A DNA stretch of 47,815 nt from Pseudomonas fluorescens (GCF_000968015.1 NZ_LACH01000037.1:3124-50938); one strand, 5' to 3'. Shown: positions 24,665 to 32,226, counted from the stretch's first letter. Program-made: numbers and translations. Notes: generated by a model from the sequence alone, not told the origin.

Positions 24665-24682
24665 TAGTCTTTTCGGACGTTG
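24665..24682 (+). promoter_or_regulatory. Steroid-regulon operator 9, upstream of SDR-SRPBCC
   Basis: Reads TAGTCT-TTTC-GGACGTTG, two mismatches from the consensus. TAGCAT (24703-24708) begins exactly 20 bases downstream. It is divergent from operator 8, with only 8 bases between the sites, so the two bound regulators would touch. Confidence 0.65.
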
Positions 24683-24742
24683 GCCGGCGGGCGCCACAGA
24701 CCTAGCATCGGCTGCATTCCCCAGCGACAGAACGAGGCAACC

Positions 24743-25516
24743 ATGCTTGATCCGATGGACTTTCGCGGCAAAGTGGTACTGGTCACCGGCGGTGGCAAGG
24801 GTGTCGGTCGCGGTATCAGTCAGCGTTTTCTCGACGGTGGTGCCGAAGTGGTGATCTGCGGTCGCGAAGCACCGGACACCCTGCCAGCCAGCGCCGGGCG
24901 CGAGGCGCTGTTTCTGCCCTGCGACCTGCGGGATGTCGAACAGTCCGGGCGGTTGATCGACAGTATCGTCGAGCGTTTCGGTCGCCTCGATGTATTGGTC
25001 AACAATGCCGGCGGTTCACCGAATGCCGACGCGGCCAGTGCCTCGCCGCGTTTTAGCGAAGCGATCATCCGCCTCAACCTGTTGGCTCCGCTGAATCTCT
25101 GTCAGCAGGCCAATCAGGTGATGCAGGCGCAAGCCGACGGTGGCGCAATCATCAATATTTGCAGCGTCAGCGCCACCCGCCCCTCGCCGGGCACTGCCGC
25201 TTATGGCGCGGCCAAGGCCGGGCTGCTGAACCTGACCGGTTCGCTGGCGGTGGAATGGGCGCCGAAGGTGCGGGTCAACGCTGTGACGGCCGGGTTGATT
25301 CTCACCGAGCAGGCGGCCATGCATTATGGCGATCAGGCGGGCCTTGCCCGGGTGGCGGCCACCATCCCGCTGCAACGCCTGGCGGCTCCGGAAGACATCG
25401 GCGATACCTGTCTGTATCTGGCATCAACACTGGCACGTTATGTCAGCGGCGCGGACATCACCGTGCACGGCGGTGGCGAACGTCCGGCGTTTCTCGATGC
25501 GGCACAATCCAATTGA
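24743..25516 (+). CDS. SDR family oxidoreductase
   Basis: A 257-residue SDR with TGGGKGVG as cofactor motif, NNAGG and YGAAK at the active site, ending in SGADITVHGGGE like FabG-type enzymes. Such SDRs occur in C/D-ring degradation sets of actinobacteria, so a HIP-CoA-derived hydroxyacyl intermediate is a possible substrate; this cannot be fixed from sequence. ATG 24743 follows AACGAGGCAACC. It is preceded by operator 9 and followed after 17 bases by the SRPBCC gene. Confidence 0.75.
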   Translation: MLDPMDFRGKVVLVTGGGKGVGRGISQRFLDGGAEVVICGREAPDTLPASAGREALFLPCDLRDVEQSGRLIDSIVERFGRLDVLVNNAGGSPNADAASASPRFSEAIIRLNLLAPLNLCQQANQVMQAQADGGAIINICSVSATRPSPGTAAYGAAKAGLLNLTGSLAVEWAPKVRVNAVTAGLILTEQAAMHYGDQAGLARVAATIPLQRLAAPEDIGDTCLYLASTLARYVSGADITVHGGGERPAFLDAAQSN

Positions 25517-25533
25517 ACAAGAGGAATTCCAGC

Positions 25534-26019
25534 ATGCCCGCGATTGCCAGCCACAGCGTCCTGCTCGACCTCACCCCACAAGCCGCATGGGCCAAACTGC
25601 GCGACCTGAGCCTCGCCCCGCACTATGTGCCAGGTCTGACCGGTTGCCAGTTTCATCTTGGTGCACGCGAAGGGCTTGGCGCCAGTCGCCGGGTGTTTCG
25701 CAAGGGGGGTCAGTGGCTGGATGAGAGCGTGGTGCAATGGCAGGAAGGTGTCGGTTTCGTGCTGATCCTGCACAAGGCCAGCGGCGGCGCGCCCTTCCCG
25801 TTCCGCGAAGCCAGCTTCAGTTATGCCTTGCAGGCCGAGGGTGACGCGACACGCATCACCACCCAAATGAGCTACAGCCTGCGCGGTGGCAGGCTGATGG
25901 AAATGCTGCTGGCCAAGGCGTTCAACAACGTCGTGCGCCAGATTGCCGAGAATCTCAAGGCGTACTACGAAACCGGGCAGACGCAGAATGCGGAATATTC
26001 CCAAGCCCTCAGGGTGTAA
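25534..26019 (+). CDS. SRPBCC (START-like) ligand-binding domain protein
   Basis: A 161-residue single-domain protein of the SRPBCC superfamily (hydrophobic-cavity helix-grip fold), as shown by the opening SHSVLLDLTPQAAWAKLRD and the long C-terminal helix AFNNVVRQIAENLKAYY. The fold binds hydrophobic ligands such as steroids or polyketides. It has no catalytic signature I can name. It is second in a two-gene operon with an SDR under operator 9. A role as a steroid-binding carrier or as an enzyme on a ring intermediate is inferred from context only. Confidence 0.75.
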   Translation: MPAIASHSVLLDLTPQAAWAKLRDLSLAPHYVPGLTGCQFHLGAREGLGASRRVFRKGGQWLDESVVQWQEGVGFVLILHKASGGAPFPFREASFSYALQAEGDATRITTQMSYSLRGGRLMEMLLAKAFNNVVRQIAENLKAYYETGQTQNAEYSQALRV

Positions 26020-26028
26020 CCGGTCAAT

Positions 26029-26120
26029 GTAGGAGTTGCCGCAGGCTGCGATCTTGGCGATATCTGCGTCGCCGACCAGATCAAGATCAAAAGATCGCAG
26101 GCTGCGCCAGCTCCTACAGG
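26029..26120. repeat. REP-like inverted pair of a second class
   Basis: GTAGGAGTTGCCGCAGGCTG at the left facing CGCAGGCTGCGCCAGCTCCT at the right. This is a different Pseudomonas REP family from the GTGGGAGCGAG class found elsewhere in the window. Confidence 0.8.
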
Positions 26121-26163
26121 GGATAACTGTCGAACACCAATCCAGTGTCTTCTGAGGATCGAA

Positions 26164-26256
26164 TGTGGGAGCGAGCTTGCTCGCGATAGCGGTGAGTCAG
26201 GCAACCATTTCGTCGACTGATACGCCCTCATCGCGAGCAAGCTCGCTCCCACAGGC
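26164..26256. repeat. Inverted REP pair (BIME)
   Basis: Standard REP pair of the GTGGGAGCGAGCTTGCTCGC class in the convergent gap between the SRPBCC gene and the ketosteroid isomerase gene. A 262-base intergenic stretch here holds only REPs. Confidence 0.9.
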
Positions 26257-26281
26257 CTCGCAGGCTCGGCAGCTGCAAGGT

Positions 26282-26671
26282 TTATGCGTGGCTTTGGGCG
26301 GTCAGGTTGATCTCGCTCCAATAGGCTTTCATCGAACGGATCTTGCCGTCGGCATCGAACTCCATCACATCGATCACATGAAGCGAGCACGGTTGCCCGG
26401 CCCATTCCATATCGACCCGAAACGGCATCGCCCCACAACCATTCAACGTCGCCCGAACCGGGCCGGTCAGGGTCGCAGAGACTTTGCTCGCGCCCAGCCC
26501 TTCGCGGTAGAAACGCTCAATGGCGACAAGCCCCTGAACCGGCGGCTTGCCGACCGGGTCTTCGACCACTGCATCTTCGCTGTAAAGCGCGACAATCCCG
26601 TCGATGTCACCGGCGTCCACCAATTCCACATAACGCGCCATGGTCGCTTGAATCTGTTGTGCACTGACCAT
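26282..26671 (-). CDS. ksi: Steroid Delta5-3-ketoisomerase (KSI)
   Basis: A 129-residue NTF2-fold enzyme that shifts the C5-C6 double bond of 5-ene-3-ketosteroids to C4-C5. It strongly resembles the well-studied P. putida KSI throughout. The oxyanion-hole Tyr14 and Asp101 and the general base Asp38 line up with Tyr16, Asp103 and Asp40 of that enzyme (offset of two). ATG 26671 directly abuts the thiolase stop, with GAGGTGG inside the thiolase end as ribosome site. It is the last gene of the acyl-CoA dehydrogenase operon, away from the other early-step enzymes. Its presence implies that 3beta-hydroxy-5-ene steroids are among the substrates. Confidence 0.92.
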   Translation of the reverse strand: MVSAQQIQATMARYVELVDAGDIDGIVALYSEDAVVEDPVGKPPVQGLVAIERFYREGLGASKVSATLTGPVRATLNGCGAMPFRVDMEWAGQPCSLHVIDVMEFDADGKIRSMKAYWSEINLTAQSHA

Positions 26672-27874
26672 TCAGACCACCTCGAACAGTGCGGCGGCAC
26701 CCATGCCGCCGCCGATGCACATGCTCACCACCACGTAACGCAAACCGCGGCGCTGCCCCTCGACCAACGCGTGACCGACCATCCGCGCACCGGACATGCC
26801 GAACGGATGGCCCACCGAAATCGCACCGCCGTTGACGTTCATGCGTTCAGCAGGAATGCCCAGGGTGTCGCGGCAATACAGCACCTGACAGGCAAACGCC
26901 TCGTTCAACTCCCAGAGGCCAATGTGGTCCACGGTCAGGCCATGGCGCTTGAGCAGTTTCGGGATGGCGTAGACCGGGCCGACGCCCATCTCGTCGGAGT
27001 TACAGCCAGCGACCGCCATCCCGCGATAAATCCCCAGCGGCTCCAGGCCACGCTTCTCGGCCAATTTGGCACTCATCAACACCGAGGCCGAAGCACCGTC
27101 GGACAGCTGCGAGGCGTTGCCAGCCGTGATGAAGCGGCCCTTTTCACTCCACTGACCGCCCGGCCACACCGGTTCCAGCGCACTCAGGCTTTCGCGGGTG
27201 GTGTCAATGCGGTTGCACTCGTCGCGCAGCAAGGTGACGGTCTCAAAGCGGGTTTCGCCACTGGCCTTGTCGAAGATCGACTTGCGGCTGGTCAGCGGCG
27301 CGAGTTCACGGTCGAACAACCCATTACTCTGGGCCAGCGCGGTGCGCACCTGGCTCTGATAGCTGTATTCATCCTGTTCCTCGCGGGAAATACCGTAGCG
27401 CGCGGAGACGATCTCGGCGGTTTCGATCATCGGAATGTAGGCGTACGGATCCAGCTCAATCACCGAGCCTGACTGATTGCGGTACAGGTTCTTGTGCTTG
27501 TTCTGCACCAGCGAAATCGACTCCAGGCCACCGGCCACGGCGATGTCGATTTCATCGCACATGATGCCTTTGGCGGCCATGGCAATGCTCATCAGTCCCG
27601 ATGAACACTGGCGCTCGACCGCCATCCCGGCGACCGAGGTCGGCAAGCCGCCGGCAATCGCGCAGAGACGACCGAGGTTATAGGACTGCGTGCCCTGCTG
27701 CGCCGCCGCGCCGATGATCACATCGTCCACTTCACCCGGCTCGATGCCAGCGCGACGCACGGCTTCGCGCACCACATGGCCGCCGAGCTGCGGGGCGTCG
27801 GTGTCATTGAATGCACCGCGAAAGGCTTTGCCGATTGGGGTACGGGCGGTCGAAACGATGACGGCTTCTTTCAT
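26672..27874 (-). CDS. Acyl-CoA thiolase (FadA6-like)
   Basis: A 400-residue thiolase that cleaves a 3-ketoacyl-CoA. Catalytic features are the nucleophile Cys in RQCSSGLMS (about residue 90), the His in GHPFGMSGAR and the C-terminal Cys in SMCIGGGMGAA, all intact. ATG 27874 follows GAGGAATCCAGC; the longer frame is rejected. Its place beside IpdF-like, MaoC-like and two acyl-CoA dehydrogenase genes resembles the FadA6 thiolase of the C/D-ring (HIP) pathway. FadA5 (side-chain) is the alternative. Confidence 0.82.
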   Translation of the reverse strand: MKEAVIVSTARTPIGKAFRGAFNDTDAPQLGGHVVREAVRRAGIEPGEVDDVIIGAAAQQGTQSYNLGRLCAIAGGLPTSVAGMAVERQCSSGLMSIAMAAKGIMCDEIDIAVAGGLESISLVQNKHKNLYRNQSGSVIELDPYAYIPMIETAEIVSARYGISREEQDEYSYQSQVRTALAQSNGLFDRELAPLTSRKSIFDKASGETRFETVTLLRDECNRIDTTRESLSALEPVWPGGQWSEKGRFITAGNASQLSDGASASVLMSAKLAEKRGLEPLGIYRGMAVAGCNSDEMGVGPVYAIPKLLKRHGLTVDHIGLWELNEAFACQVLYCRDTLGIPAERMNVNGGAISVGHPFGMSGARMVGHALVEGQRRGLRYVVVSMCIGGGMGAAALFEVV

Positions 27875-27905
27875 GCTGGATTCCTCGAATGTTCTGCTAA
27901 TGGGT

Positions 27906-28364
27906 TCACGCGGGGTAGTAACGGCTGATGGTGTCGACCACACAGCCGGGACGCTCCTCGCCGTCGATTTCGACGCTGACGCGAATGGTCGCCTGCACGC
28001 AGCCCTTGACCTCCTCGACCGCCATCAATTGCGCACTGCCACGCACCCGCGAGCCAACACGCACTACCGTGGGAAAGCGCACCCGCTCACAGCCATAATT
28101 GACCCCCATGGCAATGCCGCGCACCTCGACGATCTGCGGTAAAAACAGATTGACCAACGCCAGGCTCAGATAGCCATGGGCGATGCAGGTGCCGAAGGGA
28201 CCGCTGGCGGCCTTGAGCGGATCTACGTGAATCCACTGGTGATCACCGGTCGCCTCGGCGAACCGGTCGATGCGCTCCTGAGCAAGAACCAGCCAGTCGC
28301 TGACGCCCAGCACTTCTCCCACGGCATCGTGCAAGGCCAGTGGCGTGTCGAAAATACGTGACAT
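27906..28364 (-). CDS. MaoC-like enoyl-CoA hydratase
   Basis: A 152-residue single hot-dog domain protein. It has the hydratase-2 style motif FAEATGDHQWIHVD and the following FGTCIAHGYLSLALV, so it probably hydrates an enoyl-CoA in C/D-ring degradation. ATG 28364 is chosen over GTG 28370 because GAGGG lies seven bases before it and too close to the GTG. It starts two bases after the stop of the IpdF-like gene. Similar MaoC proteins are common in steroid clusters. Confidence 0.78.
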   Translation of the reverse strand: MSRIFDTPLALHDAVGEVLGVSDWLVLAQERIDRFAEATGDHQWIHVDPLKAASGPFGTCIAHGYLSLALVNLFLPQIVEVRGIAMGVNYGCERVRFPTVVRVGSRVRGSAQLMAVEEVKGCVQATIRVSVEIDGEERPGCVVDTISRYYPA

Positions 28365-28366
28365 GT

Positions 28367-29149
28367 TCACGCCCTCTGACTGGACACCGACAACACTTCG
28401 CCGGTCATGTAGGAACTGTAGTCGCTGGCCAGAAACATCATCACATTGGCCACTTCCCAGACCTCGGCGGCACGGCCAAACGCTTCGTTGGCGGCAAGTT
28501 GATCGAGCACCGCCTGAGGGGCGGACTTACGCAGGAAATCGTGCAACGCAATGCTCGGGCTTACCGCGTTGATGCGGATCCCGTAGTCAGCCGCCTCGAC
28601 CGCGGCGCAACGGGTCAACGCCATGACCCCAGCCTTGGCCGCCGCGTAGTGCGACTGCTCTTTCTGCGCCCGCCAGCCCAGCACCGAGGCGTTGTTGACG
28701 ATGACCCCGGCACGCCGCTCGATCATCTTCGGCAACATGGCGCGGGTCATGCGCATGGTGCCGGTGAGCGTCACGTCGAGGACCCGGTTCCACTCCTCAT
28801 CCGTCATGTCCACCAGCAGCCGCGAACCACCAAGACCAGCGTTGTTGATCAGCACATCGACACCCTGCAGATCGCGCTCGGCGCAGGCAATCAGCTGTTG
28901 AACCTGAGCTTCATCAGCGACGTTACAGACCTGACCGAAGACCTGTTGCAGACCGGTCGTTTCGCGGATTTTCGACACCGCTTCTGCCAGTCGGCCTTCA
29001 TGGATATCGCTGATCATCAAGGCGCGGCAACCCTCCTCGGCGGCACGCACCGCGGCGGAAAAACCAATACCGGCCCCGGCCGCAGCCGTGATCAGCACCG
29101 ACTTGTCACGCAGCAGGCCGTGACCTGCAACATAGTGAGGAACAGACAT
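28367..29149 (-). CDS. ipdF: 5OH-HIC-CoA dehydrogenase-like SDR (IpdF)
   Basis: A 260-residue SDR that closely resembles the IpdF group of the HIP degradation pathway (mycobacterial Rv3559c). These oxidise the C5 hydroxyl of the C/D-ring CoA ester. Shared features include ITAAAGAGIG instead of the usual TGxxxGIG, the NNAGLGG segment, VNNASVLGWRAQ, HYAAAKAGVMALTRC and the C-terminal SDYSSYMTGEVLSVS. ATG 29149 follows AAGGAGTTTTCC. It lies between the acyl-CoA dehydrogenases and the hydratase on one operon, a placement close to that in actinobacteria. Confidence 0.85.
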   Translation of the reverse strand: MSVPHYVAGHGLLRDKSVLITAAAGAGIGFSAAVRAAEEGCRALMISDIHEGRLAEAVSKIRETTGLQQVFGQVCNVADEAQVQQLIACAERDLQGVDVLINNAGLGGSRLLVDMTDEEWNRVLDVTLTGTMRMTRAMLPKMIERRAGVIVNNASVLGWRAQKEQSHYAAAKAGVMALTRCAAVEAADYGIRINAVSPSIALHDFLRKSAPQAVLDQLAANEAFGRAAEVWEVANVMMFLASDYSSYMTGEVLSVSSQRA

Positions 29150-29163
29150 GGAAAACTCCTTGG

Positions 29164-30357
29164 TCAGGTGCGCAGGCGCGGTTCTTTGGGCATTCCCAGG
29201 GCGCGCTCGGCGATGATGTTGCGCTGGATCTCGTTGCTGCCGCCGTAGAGGGTGTCGGCGCGACTGAACAGGTACAGCGATTGCAAACGGGTGAGTTGGT
29301 AAGGCGCGGCCTCCAGCACTTCGGCCTCGGCACCGAGGACGTCCATTGCCAGCTTGCCGAGGCTGGCGTGCCAGGTGGACCAGAACAGTTTGTAGATGGT
29401 CGCTTCCTTGCGCAGCGAACCGTCCTGCGCCCCGGACAGCATGCGCAGCGAGTTGTAGCGCATGATCCGCAACCCACTCCAGGCTTCGGCCAGGCGCTGG
29501 CGCAGGATCGGGTCACGCGCGGCACCATTGGCCCGGGCGATGGCGATGATTTCGTTCAGTTCATTGTGAAATTGCATCTGCTGGCCGAGGGTCGATACCC
29601 CGCGCTCGAAACCGAGCAAGGCCATGGCGATCTTCCAGCCCTCACCCGGCGCCCCAACTATGTTCGCGGCGTCGGTGCAGGCATCATCGAAGAACACTTC
29701 GTTGAACTCGGAAGTGCCGGTCAATTGCTCGATCGGCCGCACGGTAATTTCCGTCTGGGCCATGGGCACCAGCAAGAAGGACAAGCCGCGATGGCCAACG
29801 CTGCCCGGTTCAGTGCGGGCGATCACAAAACACCAGTCCGACTCATGGGCCAGGGAGGTCCAGACTTTTTGTCCGTTGATCACCCAGGTGCCGCGGGCTT
29901 CATCAAGCACCGCGCGGGTCTTGACGTTGGCCAGGTCGGACCCGGCCCCCGGCTCGGAATAGCCCTGGCACCAGAAGGACGTGCCGTTGACGATGCCCGG
30001 CAGAAAGCGCTGTTGCTGCTCGGCCGTGCCGAACGCGGCAATGGTCGGTCCGGCCAGCCCTTCGCCGATATGCCCCATGCGTCCCGGGCCGCCAGCGCGG
30101 GCGTACTCTTCGTGGAAAATCACCTGCTGGCTGATCGACAGACCACGCCCACCGTGCTCCGGCGCCCAGCCGACACACGTCCAGCCGCCCTCGGCGAGTT
30201 TGCGTTCCCAAGCTTTGCGTTCCTCGGGAAACATATGTTCGTCACCCGGGCCACCGCGAAAACGCAGAGGCTCGAACTCACCGCACAGGTTCACGCTCAA
30301 CCAGTCGGCCACTTCCTGACGGAAGCATTCGTCCTGCTCGCTGAAACTGATTTTCAT
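29164..30357 (-). CDS. Acyl-CoA dehydrogenase, steroid C/D-ring type (subunit 1)
   Basis: A 397-residue acyl-CoA dehydrogenase with FAD-binding motifs (WCQGYSEPGAGSDLA, TSLAHESDW). The C-terminal segment reads TLYGGSNEIQRNIIAERALG; Gly stands where medium-chain enzymes have the catalytic Glu (EGT). This is seen in steroid-type enzymes that form alpha2beta2 complexes. ATG 30357 follows GGGGAGCAAGC and overlaps the stop of subunit 2. Together with the next gene it probably forms a heterotetramer that dehydrogenates a ring C/D CoA ester. Which FadE name applies is not clear. Confidence 0.82.
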   Translation of the reverse strand: MKISFSEQDECFRQEVADWLSVNLCGEFEPLRFRGGPGDEHMFPEERKAWERKLAEGGWTCVGWAPEHGGRGLSISQQVIFHEEYARAGGPGRMGHIGEGLAGPTIAAFGTAEQQQRFLPGIVNGTSFWCQGYSEPGAGSDLANVKTRAVLDEARGTWVINGQKVWTSLAHESDWCFVIARTEPGSVGHRGLSFLLVPMAQTEITVRPIEQLTGTSEFNEVFFDDACTDAANIVGAPGEGWKIAMALLGFERGVSTLGQQMQFHNELNEIIAIARANGAARDPILRQRLAEAWSGLRIMRYNSLRMLSGAQDGSLRKEATIYKLFWSTWHASLGKLAMDVLGAEAEVLEAAPYQLTRLQSLYLFSRADTLYGGSNEIQRNIIAERALGMPKEPRLRT

Positions 30358-31526
30358 GCTTGCTCCCCAAGAATCGCCACGGCAATGCGCTCTCGATGCC
30401 AGGCCGGTGCGCCGAGAAAGCTTTCGCTGGCGCGAGCGCGTTTGAAGTAGAGGTGCGGATCGTATTCCCAGGTGAAACCAACGCCGCCGTGTAACTGGAT
30501 CGACTCGGACGCGCAATGGAAATAGGTTTCAGAGCACTGCGCCTTGGCCAGCGCCGCCGCCAGCGGCAGCTCGGCGGCTACCTGCGGGTCGCCTTCGGGA
30601 TCGAGGACTTCCTGGGCCACGCAGGCCGCGTAATAACTGGCCGAACGTGCGCATTCAACCTGCAGCATCATGTCGGCGGCACGGTGTTTGAGCGCCTGGA
30701 AACTGGCGATGGGTCGACCGAACTGCTGGCGTTCCTGCATATAGGCAACGCTCAGGTCGAGCACCTGCTGCGCGCCACCGGTCTGTTCGGCAGCCAGGCC
30801 GATGCACGCCAGTTGCAGCACCCGCTCCAGGTGCGGCCAGCCCGCACCGAACTCACCGAGCAGGCAGTCAGCGCTGAGGTACAACCCCTTGAGCTGAACC
30901 CGTGCCTGACGACGGGTCTGGTCCATGGTCGGCAACATTTGACGCTCGATGCCTGTCCGGTCTGCGTCCACGGCGAACAGGCTGATGCCCACCTCGCCGG
31001 TCGATCCGGGAACCCGAGCGGCGATGATCAAGAGCTCAGCGCTGTGCCCGTCCAGCACATGATTGAGGGCTCCATCAAGCACAAAACCCTCGCCATCGGT
31101 CACCACCGTGGCCTGAACATCCTTGGCCGCCCAGCCGTTGGCGCTGCTGAAGGCCAGCGTAGCGGTGAGGCTGCCGTCGGCGATCAACGGCAGCCAGCAT
31201 TGTTTTTGTTGTTCGTTGGCGGCCAGCAACAGCGCGGGTGTGGCCATGCAGGCGGTGGCGAAGAACGGCGAACACAGCAAGCGCCGGCCCATCTGTTCCA
31301 GCAAAATCGACAGCTCGACAAAGCCCAGCCCCAGGCCGCCGTACGCTTCGGGAATATGAATCGCCGGCCAGTACATTTCACGGCACAGGCGCTGCCAGAG
31401 CGCCTCGTCAAAACCCCGTTCGCTGACCATCGCCGCTCGCACGGCGGCAGAATCCGAGACATCGGAGAGGAAGCCCTCGGCCGATGCGCGGATCATTTCC
31501 TGTTCGTCGCTGAATGCAAACTCCAT
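30354..31526 (-). CDS. Acyl-CoA dehydrogenase, steroid C/D-ring type (subunit 2)
   Basis: A 390-residue acyl-CoA dehydrogenase family protein, more divergent than its partner. N-terminal FSDEQEMIRASAEGFL and C-terminal SIQLHGGVGFTWEYDPHLYFKRAR are typical of the steroid FadE partner subunits. It overlaps the partner by four bases (ATGA), which fits equal production of the two subunits. ATG 31526 follows GAAGG. It is the first gene of a six-gene operon ending with KSI. A divergent operator (site 10) lies about 100 bases upstream. Confidence 0.82.
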   Translation of the reverse strand: MEFAFSDEQEMIRASAEGFLSDVSDSAAVRAAMVSERGFDEALWQRLCREMYWPAIHIPEAYGGLGLGFVELSILLEQMGRRLLCSPFFATACMATPALLLAANEQQKQCWLPLIADGSLTATLAFSSANGWAAKDVQATVVTDGEGFVLDGALNHVLDGHSAELLIIAARVPGSTGEVGISLFAVDADRTGIERQMLPTMDQTRRQARVQLKGLYLSADCLLGEFGAGWPHLERVLQLACIGLAAEQTGGAQQVLDLSVAYMQERQQFGRPIASFQALKHRAADMMLQVECARSASYYAACVAQEVLDPEGDPQVAAELPLAAALAKAQCSETYFHCASESIQLHGGVGFTWEYDPHLYFKRARASESFLGAPAWHRERIAVAILGEQA

Positions 31527-31627
31527 CGCGGCGCCTTCTGCTCGTTAGGCGGGGCACGCATGAAGCGACACCCCTCTGGCCTTCGAGTTTGGTGCCAGGG
31601 GAGCACGAGAGAATCGTCAGGGCTGCC

Positions 31628-31645
31628 TAGTCTGAATGGGCGATG
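31628..31645 (-). promoter_or_regulatory. Steroid-regulon operator 10, upstream of the acyl-CoA dehydrogenase operon (degenerate)
   Basis: On the plus strand reads TAGTCT-GAAT-GGGCGATG, two mismatches. Unlike the others, no good -10 hexamer lies 20 bases downstream toward the operon, and the better half-site faces away from it. It is kept because of its match and because it is the only such site before the six-gene operon. Confidence 0.45.
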
Positions 31646-31647
31646 CC

Positions 31648-31770
31648 TCAGCTCAAATACCAGCCCCCGGCCCCGCCGTTGTATCGGGTGATCGGCTTGG
31701 TTTCGAGGTAGTTGTTGAAGCCCCACTCACCCAGCTCGCGGCCAATACCGCCCCGGTAAGGGTTTTGAGA
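31648..31770 (-). pseudogene. C-terminal remnant of an aldehyde dehydrogenase
   Basis: On the minus strand the bases encode about 40 residues ending GIGRELGEWGFNNYLETK, PITRYNGGAGGWYLS and stop. This is the typical C-terminus of NAD-dependent aldehyde dehydrogenases. The catalytic and cofactor parts are missing. The sequence to the right (from about 31775) does not continue the protein. It ends three bases before operator 10, so an aldehyde dehydrogenase gene probably once stood here, and the break marks the right edge of the steroid cluster. Confidence 0.75.
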
Positions 31771-31941
31771 GAAACCCCTCGGGTTCGCGAAGAAGTCCGT
31801 ATGTCGCACAAAGAAGCGTCAGGTGTCGATATTGCTTTTTTACGACTACCGTTATCCGTCAGCACTACCTCTGGATCCATAGACAAGCAACTAGCAGCAC
31901 GAGTGCATACGAATACATGCTCCCCACTTTGAGGATCAGAC

Positions 31942-32226
31942 ATGCATCCATCCTTTCTGCAGCGCATCGATGAGCTCGGCGATCTGCTCGTCCACTCCAA
32001 TGCAACACGCATCGAACTCGTCCGGCGCACTAATCGACAGAAGTCGCGCCGCGGTGTTCGCTACCAGGTGGTGACCCTGCAGCTCGGTATTTTCCAGGTC
32101 ATCGAGCGATACACGGGCACGACCTGGGCCTACCGTTTCAACTACCGCGAGGCCATGGATTTCGCCATCCAACTCGAGGAGAAGTCCAACCGTCGCAAGG
32201 GAGTTGCGCGGTGTTCGGCGGGCTGA
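31942..32226 (+). CDS. Hypothetical protein, 94 aa
   Basis: A 94-residue protein I do not recognise. It is rich in charged residues, without a signal peptide or membrane segment; the middle has a beta-rich look (VRYQVVTLQLGIFQVIERY) and the end is basic. ATG 31942 follows GAGGATCAGAC at good spacing, supporting that it is a real gene. It lies between the aldehyde dehydrogenase remnant and a LysR gene, 135 bases ahead of the latter, on the same strand. Bases 31775-31940 hold no other gene. Confidence 0.5.
   Translation: MHPSFLQRIDELGDLLVHSNATRIELVRRTNRQKSRRGVRYQVVTLQLGIFQVIERYTGTTWAYRFNYREAMDFAIQLEEKSNRRKGVARCSAG

Noticed and set aside
31653..32030. Minus-strand frame of 125 codons over the cluster border
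   Set aside because: It runs in a different frame from the aldehyde dehydrogenase remnant and overlaps the hypothetical gene at 31942; no domain recognised.
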